DNA from: JAWOLE01 sp035263845
GTDB lineage: Bacteria; Acidobacteriota; Thermoanaerobaculia; UBA5066; Gp7-AA6
Length of the DNA stretch: 64,000 nucleotides
Assembly: GCA_035263845.1 (NCBI GenBank)
Contig: DATFQY010000056.1
Span: 1-64,000 of the forward strand
Direction of reading: 5' to 3'
Shown here: positions 43,759 to 54,400 of the stretch, in pieces
Layout: the number at the start of each line of letters is the position of its first letter
Numbering within the stretch: the first letter of the stretch is position 1
The notes under the pieces: model-generated
Databases searched by the model: none
What the model was told of the DNA's origin: nothing
The model's input: only the letters and a program-made list of their open reading frames with translations
Position numbers and translations under genes: made by a program

Positions 43759-45049
43759 GGCCGTCCGACTCCCGTGTAGTCCCAGCCAGCCGCTCGAAGC
43801 TCCCTCGGGTCGTAGACGTTTCTCAGGTCGATCATGTTGCGGGTGCGGACGGCGTGGGCGAGCTTGGAGAGGTCCAGTGCGCGGAACTCGTTCCACTCCG
43901 TCGCCAGGACCACGAAGTCCGCACCCGACGCGCAGTCGTAGGCGTCCTCGGCGTAGTGGAGGTCCGGGTAGATTTGCCGCGTGTTTTCCATCGCCGCCGG
44001 GTCGAAGGCCCGGACCTTCGCGCCGGCGCGCAGCAGCCCTCCGACGACCGAGAGCGCGGGGGATTCGCGGATGTCGTCGGTCTCCGGCTTGAAGGAGAGA
44101 CCCAGCACCGCCGCCGTCTTCCCCTGCAGGGGCCCGGCAGCCCGCGCGATCTTCTCGATCATCCACGCGCGGGTGCGCTCGTTGACCCGCATCGTCGCCT
44201 CGATCAGCTCGAAGGTCGTCCCGTAGCCGCGCGCGATCTCGGCGGCCGCCGACGTGTCCTTGGGAAAGCACGATCCCCCGAACCCCGGGCCCGGGAGGAG
44301 GAACCGGGAGCCGATCCGCGGGTCCAGACCCATGCCCGTCGCGACGTCCTGGACGTTGGCGCCCATCAGCTCGCAGAGGTGCGCGATCTCGTTGATGAAG
44401 GAGATCTTGACCGCCAGGAACCCATTGGAGGCGTACTTGATCAGCTCGGCCGAGGCGACGTCGGTGATGACGAAGGGTGTCTCGCGCAGGAAGAGCGGCT
44501 TGTAGATCTCCTTCATGATCTCGATCGCCCGCGCGTCGGAGGCGCCGATCACGATCCGGTCGGGCTGGAGGAAGTCGTTGACCGCGGAGCCTTCCCGCAG
44601 GAACTCGGGGTTGGAGACGATGGAGAACTCGAACCGGCCGTTCCCCGCCCGGATGATGTCGGAGATCATCTTGCCCGTTCCGATCGGGACCGTGGACTTG
44701 GTCACGACGACCTTGTAGCCGTTCATATGTTCGGCCACCGCCCCGGCGACCTGGCGCACGAACGTCAGGTCCGGCGTGCCGTCGTTGCGGCTGGGAGTTC
44801 CGACCGCGATGAAGATGACGAGCGCGCTCTCGATGGCTTCCTTCAGGTTCGTCGTGAAGCGCAGCCGGCCCTTGCGCTCGTTGCGGCCGACGAGCTCCTC
44901 GAGGCCGGGCTCGTAGATCGGGATGACCCCGCGCGACAGCGCCGAGATCTTGGCCTCGTCCTTGTCGACGCAGATCACGTCCATGCCGAGGTCGGCCAGG
45001 CCCGCCCCGGTGACGAGCCCGACATAGCCGGTTCCGACCATGCAGATGT

Positions 45050-45053
<4 letters not shown>
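43755..45053 (-). CDS. UDP-glucose 6-dehydrogenase
   Basis: A 432-residue protein: NAD-binding MNICMVGTGYVGLVTGAGLADLG, TKSTVPIGTG, SNPEFLREGSAVNDFLQPDRIVIG, the catalytic cysteine in GPGFGGSCFPKD, and GLSFKPETDDIRESPAL in the C-terminal domain. It oxidises UDP-glucose to UDP-glucuronate, the substrate of the enzymes encoded on both sides. ATG 45053 is chosen over an in-frame start at 45080 because it begins the homology and overlaps the preceding stop (ATGA). Confidence 0.96.
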
Positions 45054-46006
<953 letters not shown>

Positions 46007-46050
46007 GTCGGCACTTCCCGGCTAACTCTTAGCGTTTCGCGTTTAGCGCG

Positions 46051-47268
46051 CTAGGGATTCGGAGTCGGGGTCAGGACCGGGCCGGCCTCCTGGTGGTTCG
46101 CGGTGGCGGTCTGCTTCTTGACGGTCTCGTTGTAATCCTTCTTGATGCCGGACTTCTGGCGGTCACGGATCAGCCAGCGCAGCATCCAGGACTCGTCGAT
46201 GCCGACGACGACATGGTTGGCCGCGTCGAAAATCGCCGGGTCGTTGATGAGCTTGCCCGCCGTTCCCGTGCCGTTGTCGAGCTTCTGGCCGATCGAGTCG
46301 AGGCTCTTCGCGAAGCCGTTCAAGTGGCTCGTGAACTCCTTGCCGAACCTCTCGTCCTTCAGGAGGATCGAGAGGGTTCCGTTGCCCTTCTCCAGCTGGC
46401 CGATGACCGTGGCCAGCGACCCGGCCGCCGTCGTGAGGTTGTCGAGGAAGCCGTAGAGTTTCTTCTTTCCCTCCGGGTCCGAGATCAGCGCCGCGAGCGC
46501 GCCGCTGTTGTTCTTCATCGAGTCGTCGATCCTCGCGAACACGTCCTGGAGGGAATGGACCGCGCCCTTGAGGGCGTCGGTCGTCTCCTTGCCGTACTTC
46601 TCGTCGGAGAGCAGCTTGCCGGCGAGCCCCTGTCCGCTGTCGATCCGGCGCAGGATCGAGTTGAGGGAAGCGAGCGTCGAGGTCAGGCTGTTGCCGAGCT
46701 TCGCGCTCTCCTCGCTGTCCGTCGTCAGGGCGCCGAGGAAACCCTTCCCGTCCTCGGTGCGCTTGAGGATGTTTTTCAGGGAACGGGCGATCTGGCCCAG
46801 GTCGGCGAGCAGGTCGCCGCTGCCCTCGAGCAGCTTCTCCAGGCCGGCGCCGGGAGCCTGCGGGATGCTGCCGCCGATCTCGACCTCGGGTTCCTCGGCG
46901 GTGCCTCCCTCGAGCTCGATGTACTTGTCGCCGAGAAGGCCGATCGTCTTGATCGAGGCGCGCGTTCCCTTTCGCAGCCTCGGCGCGGCGCGGCGGTCCA
47001 CATCGTAGACCACTCGGACGGTGCGGTCGGCGGGATTTGGGGAGAGGACGACCTCAAGCACGTTGCCGACGGTCACGCCGTTTAACCGCACCGGATTGCC
47101 GGCGACGAGGCCCGAGGCCGAGTCGAACCGGGTTTCGTACGGGAACTTCTTGACGAAGAGGTGGGCGCGCTGCCCGACCATGAAGATTCCGGCCATGACC
47201 GCGATCAACGCGATCAGGACGACGAGGCCGACTCGGAAGCGCTTGCCGACCTGAAACTCGCCCGGCAT
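46051..47268 (-). CDS. mlaD: MlaD-like MCE-domain lipid transport protein
   Basis: A 405-residue protein: one N-terminal helix (FRVGLVVLIALIAVMAGIFMV), the MCE domain at about 38-115 (FDSASGLVAGNPVRLNGVTVGNV and SIKTIGLLGDKYIEL), then a long helical region with periodic Leu and 'LSDEKYGKE', 'LKDERFGKEF' repeats and a Thr/Pro tail. The C-terminal region is longer than in E. coli MlaD (about 183 residues) and could form a long coiled tube. It forms a ring between the MlaE permease and the outer membrane. Follows mlaF by 52 bases. Confidence 0.93.
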   Translation of the reverse strand: MPGEFQVGKRFRVGLVVLIALIAVMAGIFMVGQRAHLFVKKFPYETRFDSASGLVAGNPVRLNGVTVGNVLEVVLSPNPADRTVRVVYDVDRRAAPRLRKGTRASIKTIGLLGDKYIELEGGTAEEPEVEIGGSIPQAPGAGLEKLLEGSGDLLADLGQIARSLKNILKRTEDGKGFLGALTTDSEESAKLGNSLTSTLASLNSILRRIDSGQGLAGKLLSDEKYGKETTDALKGAVHSLQDVFARIDDSMKNNSGALAALISDPEGKKKLYGFLDNLTTAAGSLATVIGQLEKGNGTLSILLKDERFGKEFTSHLNGFAKSLDSIGQKLDNGTGTAGKLINDPAIFDAANHVVVGIDESWMLRWLIRDRQKSGIKKDYNETVKKQTATANHQEAGPVLTPTPNP

Positions 47269-47320
47269 TACCGATCTCTCCGTTCGATGGCGTAGGTCAT
47301 GAATTCTCCTAGCGGAAGCG

Positions 47321-48142
47321 TTAGAGGTCCTTGACGACCTGGATGAGGCCGGTGCCGCAGGGGAAGCCCATCGAGCGGAAGTACTCCATCAGGATGGGGT
47401 GGCCCCCGCGCGAGGCCTCGGAAAACGTGCCGATGAACTGGAAACGGCCCTGGTGCAGGAACGCGAGGCGGTCCGAGACGGTCCGCGCCATGACGATGTC
47501 GTGCGTCACGACGATGGAGGTCGTCTTGATCCGCTTGTTGATGTCCACGATCAGTTGCCCGATCTTCTCGGAAGTCAGCGGGTCGAGGCCGGTCGTCGGC
47601 TCATCGTAGAGAATGATCTCCGGTTCGAGCGCGATCGAGCGCGCGAGCGCGACCCTCTTGCGCATCCCGCCCGAGAGTTCCGAAGGCATTTTCCGCTGGA
47701 CTCCCGGCAGGCCGACCATCGAGAGCTTCTCGGCGACCGTCTCGGCGATCTCGCGGGGAGTCTTCGTCGTGTGTTCCCGGAGCGGAAAGCCCACGTTCTG
47801 CTCGACGTTCATCGAGTCGAAGAGGGCGCCCCCCTGGAAGAGCATCGCCGCGCGCCGGCGCACCGGCGCCAGGGCTTCCTCGGAGAGGTTGACGACCGAC
47901 TTGCCGAAGACGATCACGTCTCCCTCGTCGGGGTGGGTCAGGCCGATGATGTGGCGCAGCGTGACGCTCTTGCCCGTGCCGGAGGGCCCGAGCACGCAGA
48001 GGATCTCGCCCTTGCGGATCTGGAGGTTGACTCCCGCCAGGATCTCCTTTCCCGAAAAACGCTTCCAGACGTTCTTGAACTCCACGATCGTCTCGGGAAC
48101 GGCCGCGGGGCCGGGACCGGTGGTGTTGGGATTGGCGCTCAT
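47321..48142 (-). CDS. mlaF: MlaF-like ABC ATPase
   Basis: A 273-residue ATPase: FKNVWKRFSGKEILAGVNLQI, Walker A GPSGTGKSVT, signature ELSGGMRKRVALARSIALEPE, Walker B IILYDEPTTGLDP, and switch VVTHDI. It powers retrograde phospholipid transport together with MlaE and MlaD. ATG 48142 overlaps the mlaE stop (ATGA); longer frames upstream lack homology. Confidence 0.94.
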   Translation of the reverse strand: MSANPNTTGPGPAAVPETIVEFKNVWKRFSGKEILAGVNLQIRKGEILCVLGPSGTGKSVTLRHIIGLTHPDEGDVIVFGKSVVNLSEEALAPVRRRAAMLFQGGALFDSMNVEQNVGFPLREHTTKTPREIAETVAEKLSMVGLPGVQRKMPSELSGGMRKRVALARSIALEPEIILYDEPTTGLDPLTSEKIGQLIVDINKRIKTTSIVVTHDIVMARTVSDRLAFLHQGRFQFIGTFSEASRGGHPILMEYFRSMGFPCGTGLIQVVKDL

Positions 48143-48987
48143 AGGGCGAGGAAGAGCTTTGTCAGGAAGAAGTCGGAGATCAGGACGCAGATGGAGGCGA
48201 GCACAACGGTCCGCGTGGTCGCGACGCCGACGGCCGAGGCGCCGCCCTCGACCTTCAGTCCGTTCCAGCAGCCGATGACGGCGATCTCGAAGCCGAAGAA
48301 GAAGGTCTTGGAGAGGCCGCTCATGATGTCGGAGATCGCGAGCTGGTTCCAGATGCTCCCCAGGTAGTCCTGCGCGGTCATGTTCAGCTCGACGACCGCG
48401 ATGAGGAGGCCGCCGAGAATCCCGAGCATGTCCGCCAGCGCCGTGAGCACAGGCAGCATGAACGTCGTCGCCAGCACCCGCGGGGCCACGAGCCGCCGGA
48501 TCGGCGAGACCGCCATCGTCCGCAGGGCGTCCACCTGCTCGGTCACGACCATCGACCCGATCTCGGCCGTGATCCCGGAGCCCACGCGCCCGCCGACCAT
48601 CAGGGCGGTCAGGACCGGGCCGAGCTCGCGCAGGAGCGACAGGGCGACGACCCGCCCCACGAACATCTTTCCGCCGAACGCGGCCAGGGCGTACGCGGTC
48701 TGGAGCGCGAGGACCATGCCGGTGGAGAAGGCCGTGATGCCGGTGATCGACACGGACTTGACGCCGATCTCGTCCAGCTGGCTCAGGACCTCGCCCGAGT
48801 AGAACGGCCGGGTGAAGCAGGCGCGGATCGTCTGGCCCGCCATCTCGGCCATGCCGCCGAGGTACTCCATCGCGGCCTGACCCTTCTTGCCGAAGCGGTC
48901 CACGAACCGCAGCCACCGGATGTTCCGATAGAAGATGGCCGTCGCCGACGGCTGCGGGCCGGAAAACTGCCCCTGGGGAGCGCTCAT
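48139..48987 (-). CDS. mlaE: MlaE-like permease
   Basis: A 282-residue permease. The MlaE signature is evident: FTGMVLALQTAYALAAFGGK, REL-GPVLTALMVGGRVGSGITAEIGSMVVTEQVDALRTMAV and RVLATTFMLPVLT, then a C-terminal helix bundle. It is the membrane subunit of the Mla lipid transporter that helps maintain the outer membrane, and first gene of the mlaE-mlaF-mlaD unit. mlaB, mlaC and mlaA are not in the window. Confidence 0.94.
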   Translation of the reverse strand: MSAPQGQFSGPQPSATAIFYRNIRWLRFVDRFGKKGQAAMEYLGGMAEMAGQTIRACFTRPFYSGEVLSQLDEIGVKSVSITGITAFSTGMVLALQTAYALAAFGGKMFVGRVVALSLLRELGPVLTALMVGGRVGSGITAEIGSMVVTEQVDALRTMAVSPIRRLVAPRVLATTFMLPVLTALADMLGILGGLLIAVVELNMTAQDYLGSIWNQLAISDIMSGLSKTFFFGFEIAVIGCWNGLKVEGGASAVGVATTRTVVLASICVLISDFFLTKLFLAL

Positions 48988-49046
48988 GGATTTGCCGGAT
49001 TGTATGTTGAGTCGCGTTTCGTAGTAAATCTCGGAAGGGTGGAGAG

Positions 49047-49778
49047 TTGAAGCTGTTGCGCGCCGTCCGGTCCCTCGCGGTCTGGACGGGCATCGCCGTC
49101 GCGACCGTCGCCTTCGGGATTCCCGCGATCGTGGCGGCCTTTATCCCGCCCCGGGGCGACTGGTTCTTGCACTTCGCCCGCGGCTGGTCGCGGACGATCC
49201 TGTTCTTTTCGGGGGTCCGGGTCCGCGTCCTCCACCGCGAGAGGCTCCCGCCGGCGCGGGGCCTCGTCGTCGTGTCCAATCACGAGAGCTACGCCGACAT
49301 CCTCGTCCTTCTCGCGAACCTGCCCCTGCCCGTCCGGCTGATGGCCAAGCGCAGCATCTTCCGGATCCCCGTGATGGGCTGGTCCATCCGGGCCGCTGGC
49401 TTCGTTCCGGTGGACCGAGGGGTGCGCTCCCGGGGCGCGGCGACCGTCGAGGCCGCCCTGAAGCTCTTGAAGAGCGGCCGCTCGATCGTACTCTTCCCCG
49501 AGGAGACCCGGACGCGGGACGGCGAGCTTCTCCCGTTCAAGCCCGGCGCCGCCCTCCTCGCCCTTCGCTCGGGCTTCCCGCTCCTTCCAGTGGCGATCAC
49601 GGGCACCCGCCGCATCCTCCCGCGCGGTGCGCTCGCCACGTCGCCGGGCCGGGTCGTCCTGTCGATCGGCGACCCGATCTCCGTGTCTGGCCGCTCCATC
49701 CGCGGCCGCGACGAACTCACGCTGGAAGCTCGCCAGGCCATCTCCGCTCTCCGCGACGAGGCCGCGTCGTCGATCTGA
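49047..49778 (+). CDS. plsC: 1-acyl-sn-glycerol-3-phosphate acyltransferase (PlsC-like)
   Basis: A 243-residue acyltransferase: one N-terminal helix (AVWTGIAVATVAFGIPAIVAAFI), the catalytic NHx4D motif at Asn78-His79 to Asp84 (SNHESYAD), and the second block FPEETRTRDG, a variant of FPEGTRS. It acylates lysophosphatidate to phosphatidate at the inner membrane. A TTG start at 49047 is used because the following frame is continuous and no ATG lies near; the ribosome site is close. It diverges from the mlaE unit, a suitable neighbour for a lipid gene. Confidence 0.88.
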   Translation: MKLLRAVRSLAVWTGIAVATVAFGIPAIVAAFIPPRGDWFLHFARGWSRTILFFSGVRVRVLHRERLPPARGLVVVSNHESYADILVLLANLPLPVRLMAKRSIFRIPVMGWSIRAAGFVPVDRGVRSRGAATVEAALKLLKSGRSIVLFPEETRTRDGELLPFKPGAALLALRSGFPLLPVAITGTRRILPRGALATSPGRVVLSIGDPISVSGRSIRGRDELTLEARQAISALRDEAASSI

Positions 49779-49799
49779 CCCCGGTGGTATCGTCGGAGT

Positions 49800-50873
49800 A
49801 TGGCGACAACTACGGAAATCACTGAAGAGAGAGTCCTGGAGACCCTCCGGACGGTCAAGTTTCCGGGGCTGACCCGGGACATCGTTTCGTTCGGGTTCGT
49901 CAAGGACGTAGCGGTCGGCGGAGGCAACGTCTCGTTCCGGCTGGAGATCACGACGGATTCGCCGAGGGCGGCCGAGGAGATCAAGCGCGATGCCACGGAG
50001 AAGCTCCGGTCGCTGCCGGGTGTCAACGCGGTCACGATCCGAATGGACACGCAGCAGCCCGGCGCCCAGCCTTTCCGCCCCGCCGTCGGCGTGCCGCCGC
50101 CGCAGGCGAACATCCTCCAGGAGGTCCGGTTCAAGGTCGCGGTCGCGTCGGGCAAGGGGGGAGTCGGCAAGTCCACGGTCGCCGCGAACCTGGCGCTGGC
50201 GCTGGCGAAGGTCGGCAAGAAGGTCGGGCTGATGGACTCGGACATCTACGGCCCGTCGCAGCAGATGATGATGGGCATCGACGAGAAGCCTTACGTCAAC
50301 CAGTCCGACCAGATCGTCCCGATCGAGCGTTACGGCGTCAAAGTCATGTCGCTCGGCTTCCTGATGGACGTGGATCAGCCGGTCATCTGGCGCGGCCCGA
50401 TGGTCATGAAGGCGGTCGAGCAGTTTCTCCAGGACGTCGCGTGGGGGCCGCTCGACTTCCTCCTGATCGACCTGCCGCCGGGCACCGGGGACGCGCAGCT
50501 GACCCTGACCCAGAAGATCCATCTCTCGGGAGCGGTCATCGTGACGACCCCGCAGGACGTGTCCCTGATCGACGCGCGCAAGGGCCTGGCGATGTTCCAG
50601 AAGGTCAACGTGCCGGTCCTCGGGATCGTCGAGAACATGTCCTACTACGTCTGCCCGAAGTGCGGCAATCGGGAGGAGATCTTCAAGCACGGCGGAGGCC
50701 GCAGGACCGCCGAGCAGCTGAAGGTCCCCTTCCTCGGCGAGATCCCGCTCGATCCGAAGGTCGCCGTCGGCGGCGACGCCGGCCAGCCGATCGTTGCCGC
50801 GGCGCCCGACTCGGCGGTCACCGCCTCGTATCTCCGGATCGCCGAGGAGATCGGGAGGCAGCTGGGAGCCTAG
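49800..50873 (+). CDS. apbC: Mrp/ApbC (Nbp35-like) iron-sulfur cluster carrier ATPase
   Basis: A 357-residue protein with an N-terminal DUF59/MIP18-like domain (residues about 8-80) and a P-loop ATPase: Walker A SGKGGVGKSTVAANLA, MDSDIYGPSQQMMMG, IWRGPMVMKAVEQFL, LIDLPPGTGDAQLTL, and CPKC (residues about 285-288) that binds the transferred 4Fe-4S cluster. It loads Fe-S clusters onto target proteins. Followed at once by the macrodomain gene whose start GTG is directly after this stop. Confidence 0.95.
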   Translation: MATTTEITEERVLETLRTVKFPGLTRDIVSFGFVKDVAVGGGNVSFRLEITTDSPRAAEEIKRDATEKLRSLPGVNAVTIRMDTQQPGAQPFRPAVGVPPPQANILQEVRFKVAVASGKGGVGKSTVAANLALALAKVGKKVGLMDSDIYGPSQQMMMGIDEKPYVNQSDQIVPIERYGVKVMSLGFLMDVDQPVIWRGPMVMKAVEQFLQDVAWGPLDFLLIDLPPGTGDAQLTLTQKIHLSGAVIVTTPQDVSLIDARKGLAMFQKVNVPVLGIVENMSYYVCPKCGNREEIFKHGGGRRTAEQLKVPFLGEIPLDPKVAVGGDAGQPIVAAAPDSAVTASYLRIAEEIGRQLGA

Positions 50874-51377
50874 GTGCCCGCGGCGATTGAGCTGGTCCAG
50901 GGCGACATCACGGCGCTCGAGGTGGACGCGATCGTCAACGCGGCCAACGAGCACCTCCAGCTCGGCGCGGGCGTGGCCGGAGCGATCCGTCGCCGGGGCG
51001 GCCCATTGATCCAGCGCGAGTGCGACCGGATTGGCCACTGCCCGACGGGGAGCGCCGTCGTGACGGGAGGCGGCGAGCTTTCCGCGAAATGGGTCATCCA
51101 CGCGGTCGGGCCGGTCTGGCGCGGAGGCGGAGAAAACGAGGAGAAGCTTCTCGCCGCCGCCGTAGCCTCTTCGCTCGAGCGGGCCGAGGACCTCGGAGCG
51201 AGGTCCGTCGCTTTGCCCGCGCTCTCGACCGGGATCTACGGCTTCCCGCTCGATCGCGCCGCGGAGATCTCGATCGCCGAGGCGCGAAGGTTCGCCGCCC
51301 GAGCTCGCGCGGTCGAGAGGATCGTCTTCTGCCTCTTCGACGCCGCTTCCTTCAACGCCTTTCGCTCCGCGCTGTAG
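50874..51377 (+). CDS. Macrodomain ADP-ribose-binding protein
   Basis: A 167-residue single macrodomain: VQGDITALEVDAIVNAANEHLQLGAGVAGAI, then GSAVVTGGGELSAKWVIHAVGPVW and ALSTGIYGFPLDRAAEI. The NAAN and GGGVAGAI-like elements bind ADP-ribose; hydrolysis of ADP-ribosyl groups or O-acetyl-ADP-ribose is likely but not certain. GTG start at 50874 follows the apbC stop directly, suggesting co-transcription. It has no fused domain, and no ADP-ribosyltransferase lies nearby. Confidence 0.92.
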   Translation: MPAAIELVQGDITALEVDAIVNAANEHLQLGAGVAGAIRRRGGPLIQRECDRIGHCPTGSAVVTGGGELSAKWVIHAVGPVWRGGGENEEKLLAAAVASSLERAEDLGARSVALPALSTGIYGFPLDRAAEISIAEARRFAARARAVERIVFCLFDAASFNAFRSAL

Positions 51378-51411
51378 GGAGACCCCTTCCTTCGCTATCA
51401 TCCGCGCCGGG

Positions 51412-54400
51412 ATGCCGACGGCCCTCTTTCTTCTCCTGATCCTTCTGTTCCTGGCTCCTGCTGCCGATCTCTCCCCGGCCGATCTGTCGCGGCTGATGGC
51501 CGAGAAGAACCTGGGGCTCGCGGCGCTGGAGGAAGGAGACGACGCGCAGGCCCGCAAGCGGTTCGAGACGGTCCGGCGGCTGGCGCCTTCGGAGGCGCTC
51601 GGCTGGGCGGACGGGGCGGTCGCAGCGATGCGCGGCAAGGACGCCGCCGAGGCAAAGAAGCTGATGGCCGAGGCGCTTGCGCTCTCGCCGGGCGACGCGC
51701 GCGTCCTGGCCCTCGAGGGAATCCGGCTCGAGCTGGCGGGCGATCCGGCGGCGCTGGAGGCGTTCGAGAAGGCCGCCGCCGCGGATCCGAAGGACCTCGG
51801 CTCGCGATGGAACGCGGCGAAGCTCGCGGCCGCGGCCCCCGGCGAACGGGCCAGGGGGATCCGGCACCTGGAGGCCGCGCTGGAGCAGGCCCCGTCGAAC
51901 CTCTTCCTTCTTGCAAGGCTGTGCGAGCAGCGCCGGGAGGAAGGCGGCGCGGCGTCGCTCGCGGCGTGCGACCGGATGGCCGGAGCCGTCGAGGCGCGCG
52001 ACGAGAAGCTCGAGAAATACATCACCGAGTCCCGCGCCGCCTTGGTGTCCGGCGACTCGGCCGCGGCATCCCTGAAGTACCGGATGGTGGAGAACCTGTT
52101 GCGCGGGACGCCTCGCTACCAGCAGGCGCGCCAGGTCGTCGAGCCGGGCGTCGTCGGCATCCCCCTCGAGGACTGGTCGCCGGGCCTCGCAGCGAAGCTT
52201 CGATCGCGTCCGCCGGCGATCCCAGTCCGCTTCGTCGAGAAGCCGATTCTCGCGCTGGCGGCGCTCAGGGGTCTTTCCGCGGTCCGAGTCTTCGGAAAAG
52301 ACGGCCGGGACCTCGTCTTCGCGGGAGAGCAGGGGCTGATCCTGGCAGCCGCCCACGACGGCTACCGGCCGAGCGGGCCCCTTCCGGGCTCGGCGTCCCG
52401 CTCCGTCGAGGTCGCGGACGTCGCCAACTCCGGGTCGTTCGACCTCGCGACACCCGGCGCGCTCTGGACGGCCGGCGGGAACGGCTACCGAAAGACGGCG
52501 ATCGCGGCCGGCGAGCGCGTCCTGCCGATCGACTTCGACAACGACGGCGACCTCGACCTCTACGTCAGCGCCCCGGGCGGGGACCGTCTCCTGCGAAACA
52601 ACCTGGACGGGACGTGGACCGACGTGACGTCCAGGGCGTTGCCGGCCGGGACCGCCTCGCGGTCTGCCGCCGCCGCGGATTTCGACCGCGACGGAGACCC
52701 GGACCTCGTCGTCGTCTCTTCCGGAGGCGGGTTACGGCTCCTCGACAACCTTCGCGGAGGGCGGTTCGCCGAAAAGGCGGCGGGCCTCCCCGCCGGCGGC
52801 TCGTTCCTGGCGGTCGCCGCGGGAGACTTGAACGCGGACGGCCGCCCGGACCTCGTCTGGACGAGCGACGCGAAGACCTGGGTCGCCCTGAACCGTGGCG
52901 ACGGGACCTTCCTTCCGGCGACGGAGATCGGCGCGGGCGGAATTCCCCTTCTGTTCGACTTCGACAACGACGGGCACCTGGATCTCTTCCTCGCCGGAGC
53001 AAAGGCGTCCGCGCTCTTCCGCAACGACGGCGCCGGGTCTTTTTCCAGGGTCGAGACCGCCCTGCCGCCGGCGAAGGACGCGGAGGCCGTGGACGTCGAC
53101 GGCGACGGAGACCTCGACCTCGTTCTCGTGACGGCTGGCGGCGCGGCGGCGGTCTACGAGAACCAGGGAGGAAACGCCAACGGGTGGCTGGACGTCGCGC
53201 TGGAAGGGCTGCCGGCCGGGTCGGCCAAGGTCAACCGGTCGGGCTACGGCTCGGAGGTCGAGATCAAGGCGGGGACGCTCTACGCGTGGCGGACGGTGTC
53301 GCGCCCGGTCACTCGCCTCGGCCTGAACGGAATGCGGAAGGCGGACGTGCTGCGGGTCATCTGGACCAACGGGATCCCCCAGAACACCCTCTCTCCGACC
53401 CCGAAGACCCTGGTCCGCGAGGTGCAGCAGCTCAAGGGCTCGTGCCCATTCCTCTACGCTTACGACGGAAAGACCTGGCACTTCGTGACCGACCCGCTGG
53501 GCCGGGCGCCCGCGGGCCTCCTCTACGACGGCGTCCACCAGGCGGCCGCCGACACGCGCGAGTGGCTGATCCTGCCCGGCCGGGTGCTGAAGCCGGCCGA
53601 GGGGGGAAGGCTTCTCCTGGATTTCACCGAGGAGCTTTGGGAGACGGCGTACCTGGATCTCGCGGAGCTCCGGGCGGTGGATCACGAGGCGGGCGTCGAG
53701 ATCGTGGCCGACGAAAAGATGGTGCCGCCTCCCTTCCCGAAGAAACGGATCTTCACGGTCCGTCATCCGTTCGTTCCGCGGGCCTTGGACGGCGAGGGCC
53801 GCGATCGGACCGCCGAGATCCGCGAAGCCGACGGCGTCTACCTTCGAGACTTCGAGCCGACCCGCTACCAGGGGATCGTCTCGCCCCATGAGCTCGTGCT
53901 CGAGCTGCCCGAAGCGCGGCGCGCGGGCAGCATCCTGCTGTACCTGACGGGCTGGATCTTCTACAGCGACACCTCGATCAACGTCTCGATGTCCCAGGGG
54001 AGCGGCGAAAAGCCGTTCGGCCCGGTCCTCGAGGTCCCCGACGGGCGCGGAGGGTGGAAGACGGCGATCCCGGTGATGGGGTATCCGGCCGGCAAGACCA
54101 AGACGATGCCGGTGGATCTCTCCGGCGTCCTCGACCGTTCCGACCCGCGGGTTCGGATCCGGACGAACCTCGAGATCTCCTGGGACCGGATCGTCTACAC
54201 GGTCGACGAAGGGGCCGCGCCGCTGAAGGAAACGGCGGCGCCGCTGCTCTCGGCGGAGCTGAGCGTCCGCGGGTTCTCCCGGATGGTCCGCGAGTCCGAG
54301 GGCGGCCCGCACGTTTTTCTCCACGACGACGTGGACCGGGCGCCGCGTTGGGCGGACATGAGCGGCCTCTACACGAAGCTCGGCGCGGTCCGGGAGCTTC

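Noticed and set aside
46024..46050. TTTAGCG-like words between the epimerase and mlaD genes
   Set aside because: Looks like a decayed heptamer array, but only two poor copies; too weak to count as a seventh locus.
48984..52025. 1013-codon antisense frame over plsC, apbC and the macrodomain gene
   Set aside because: Opposite to three well-supported genes; no motif.
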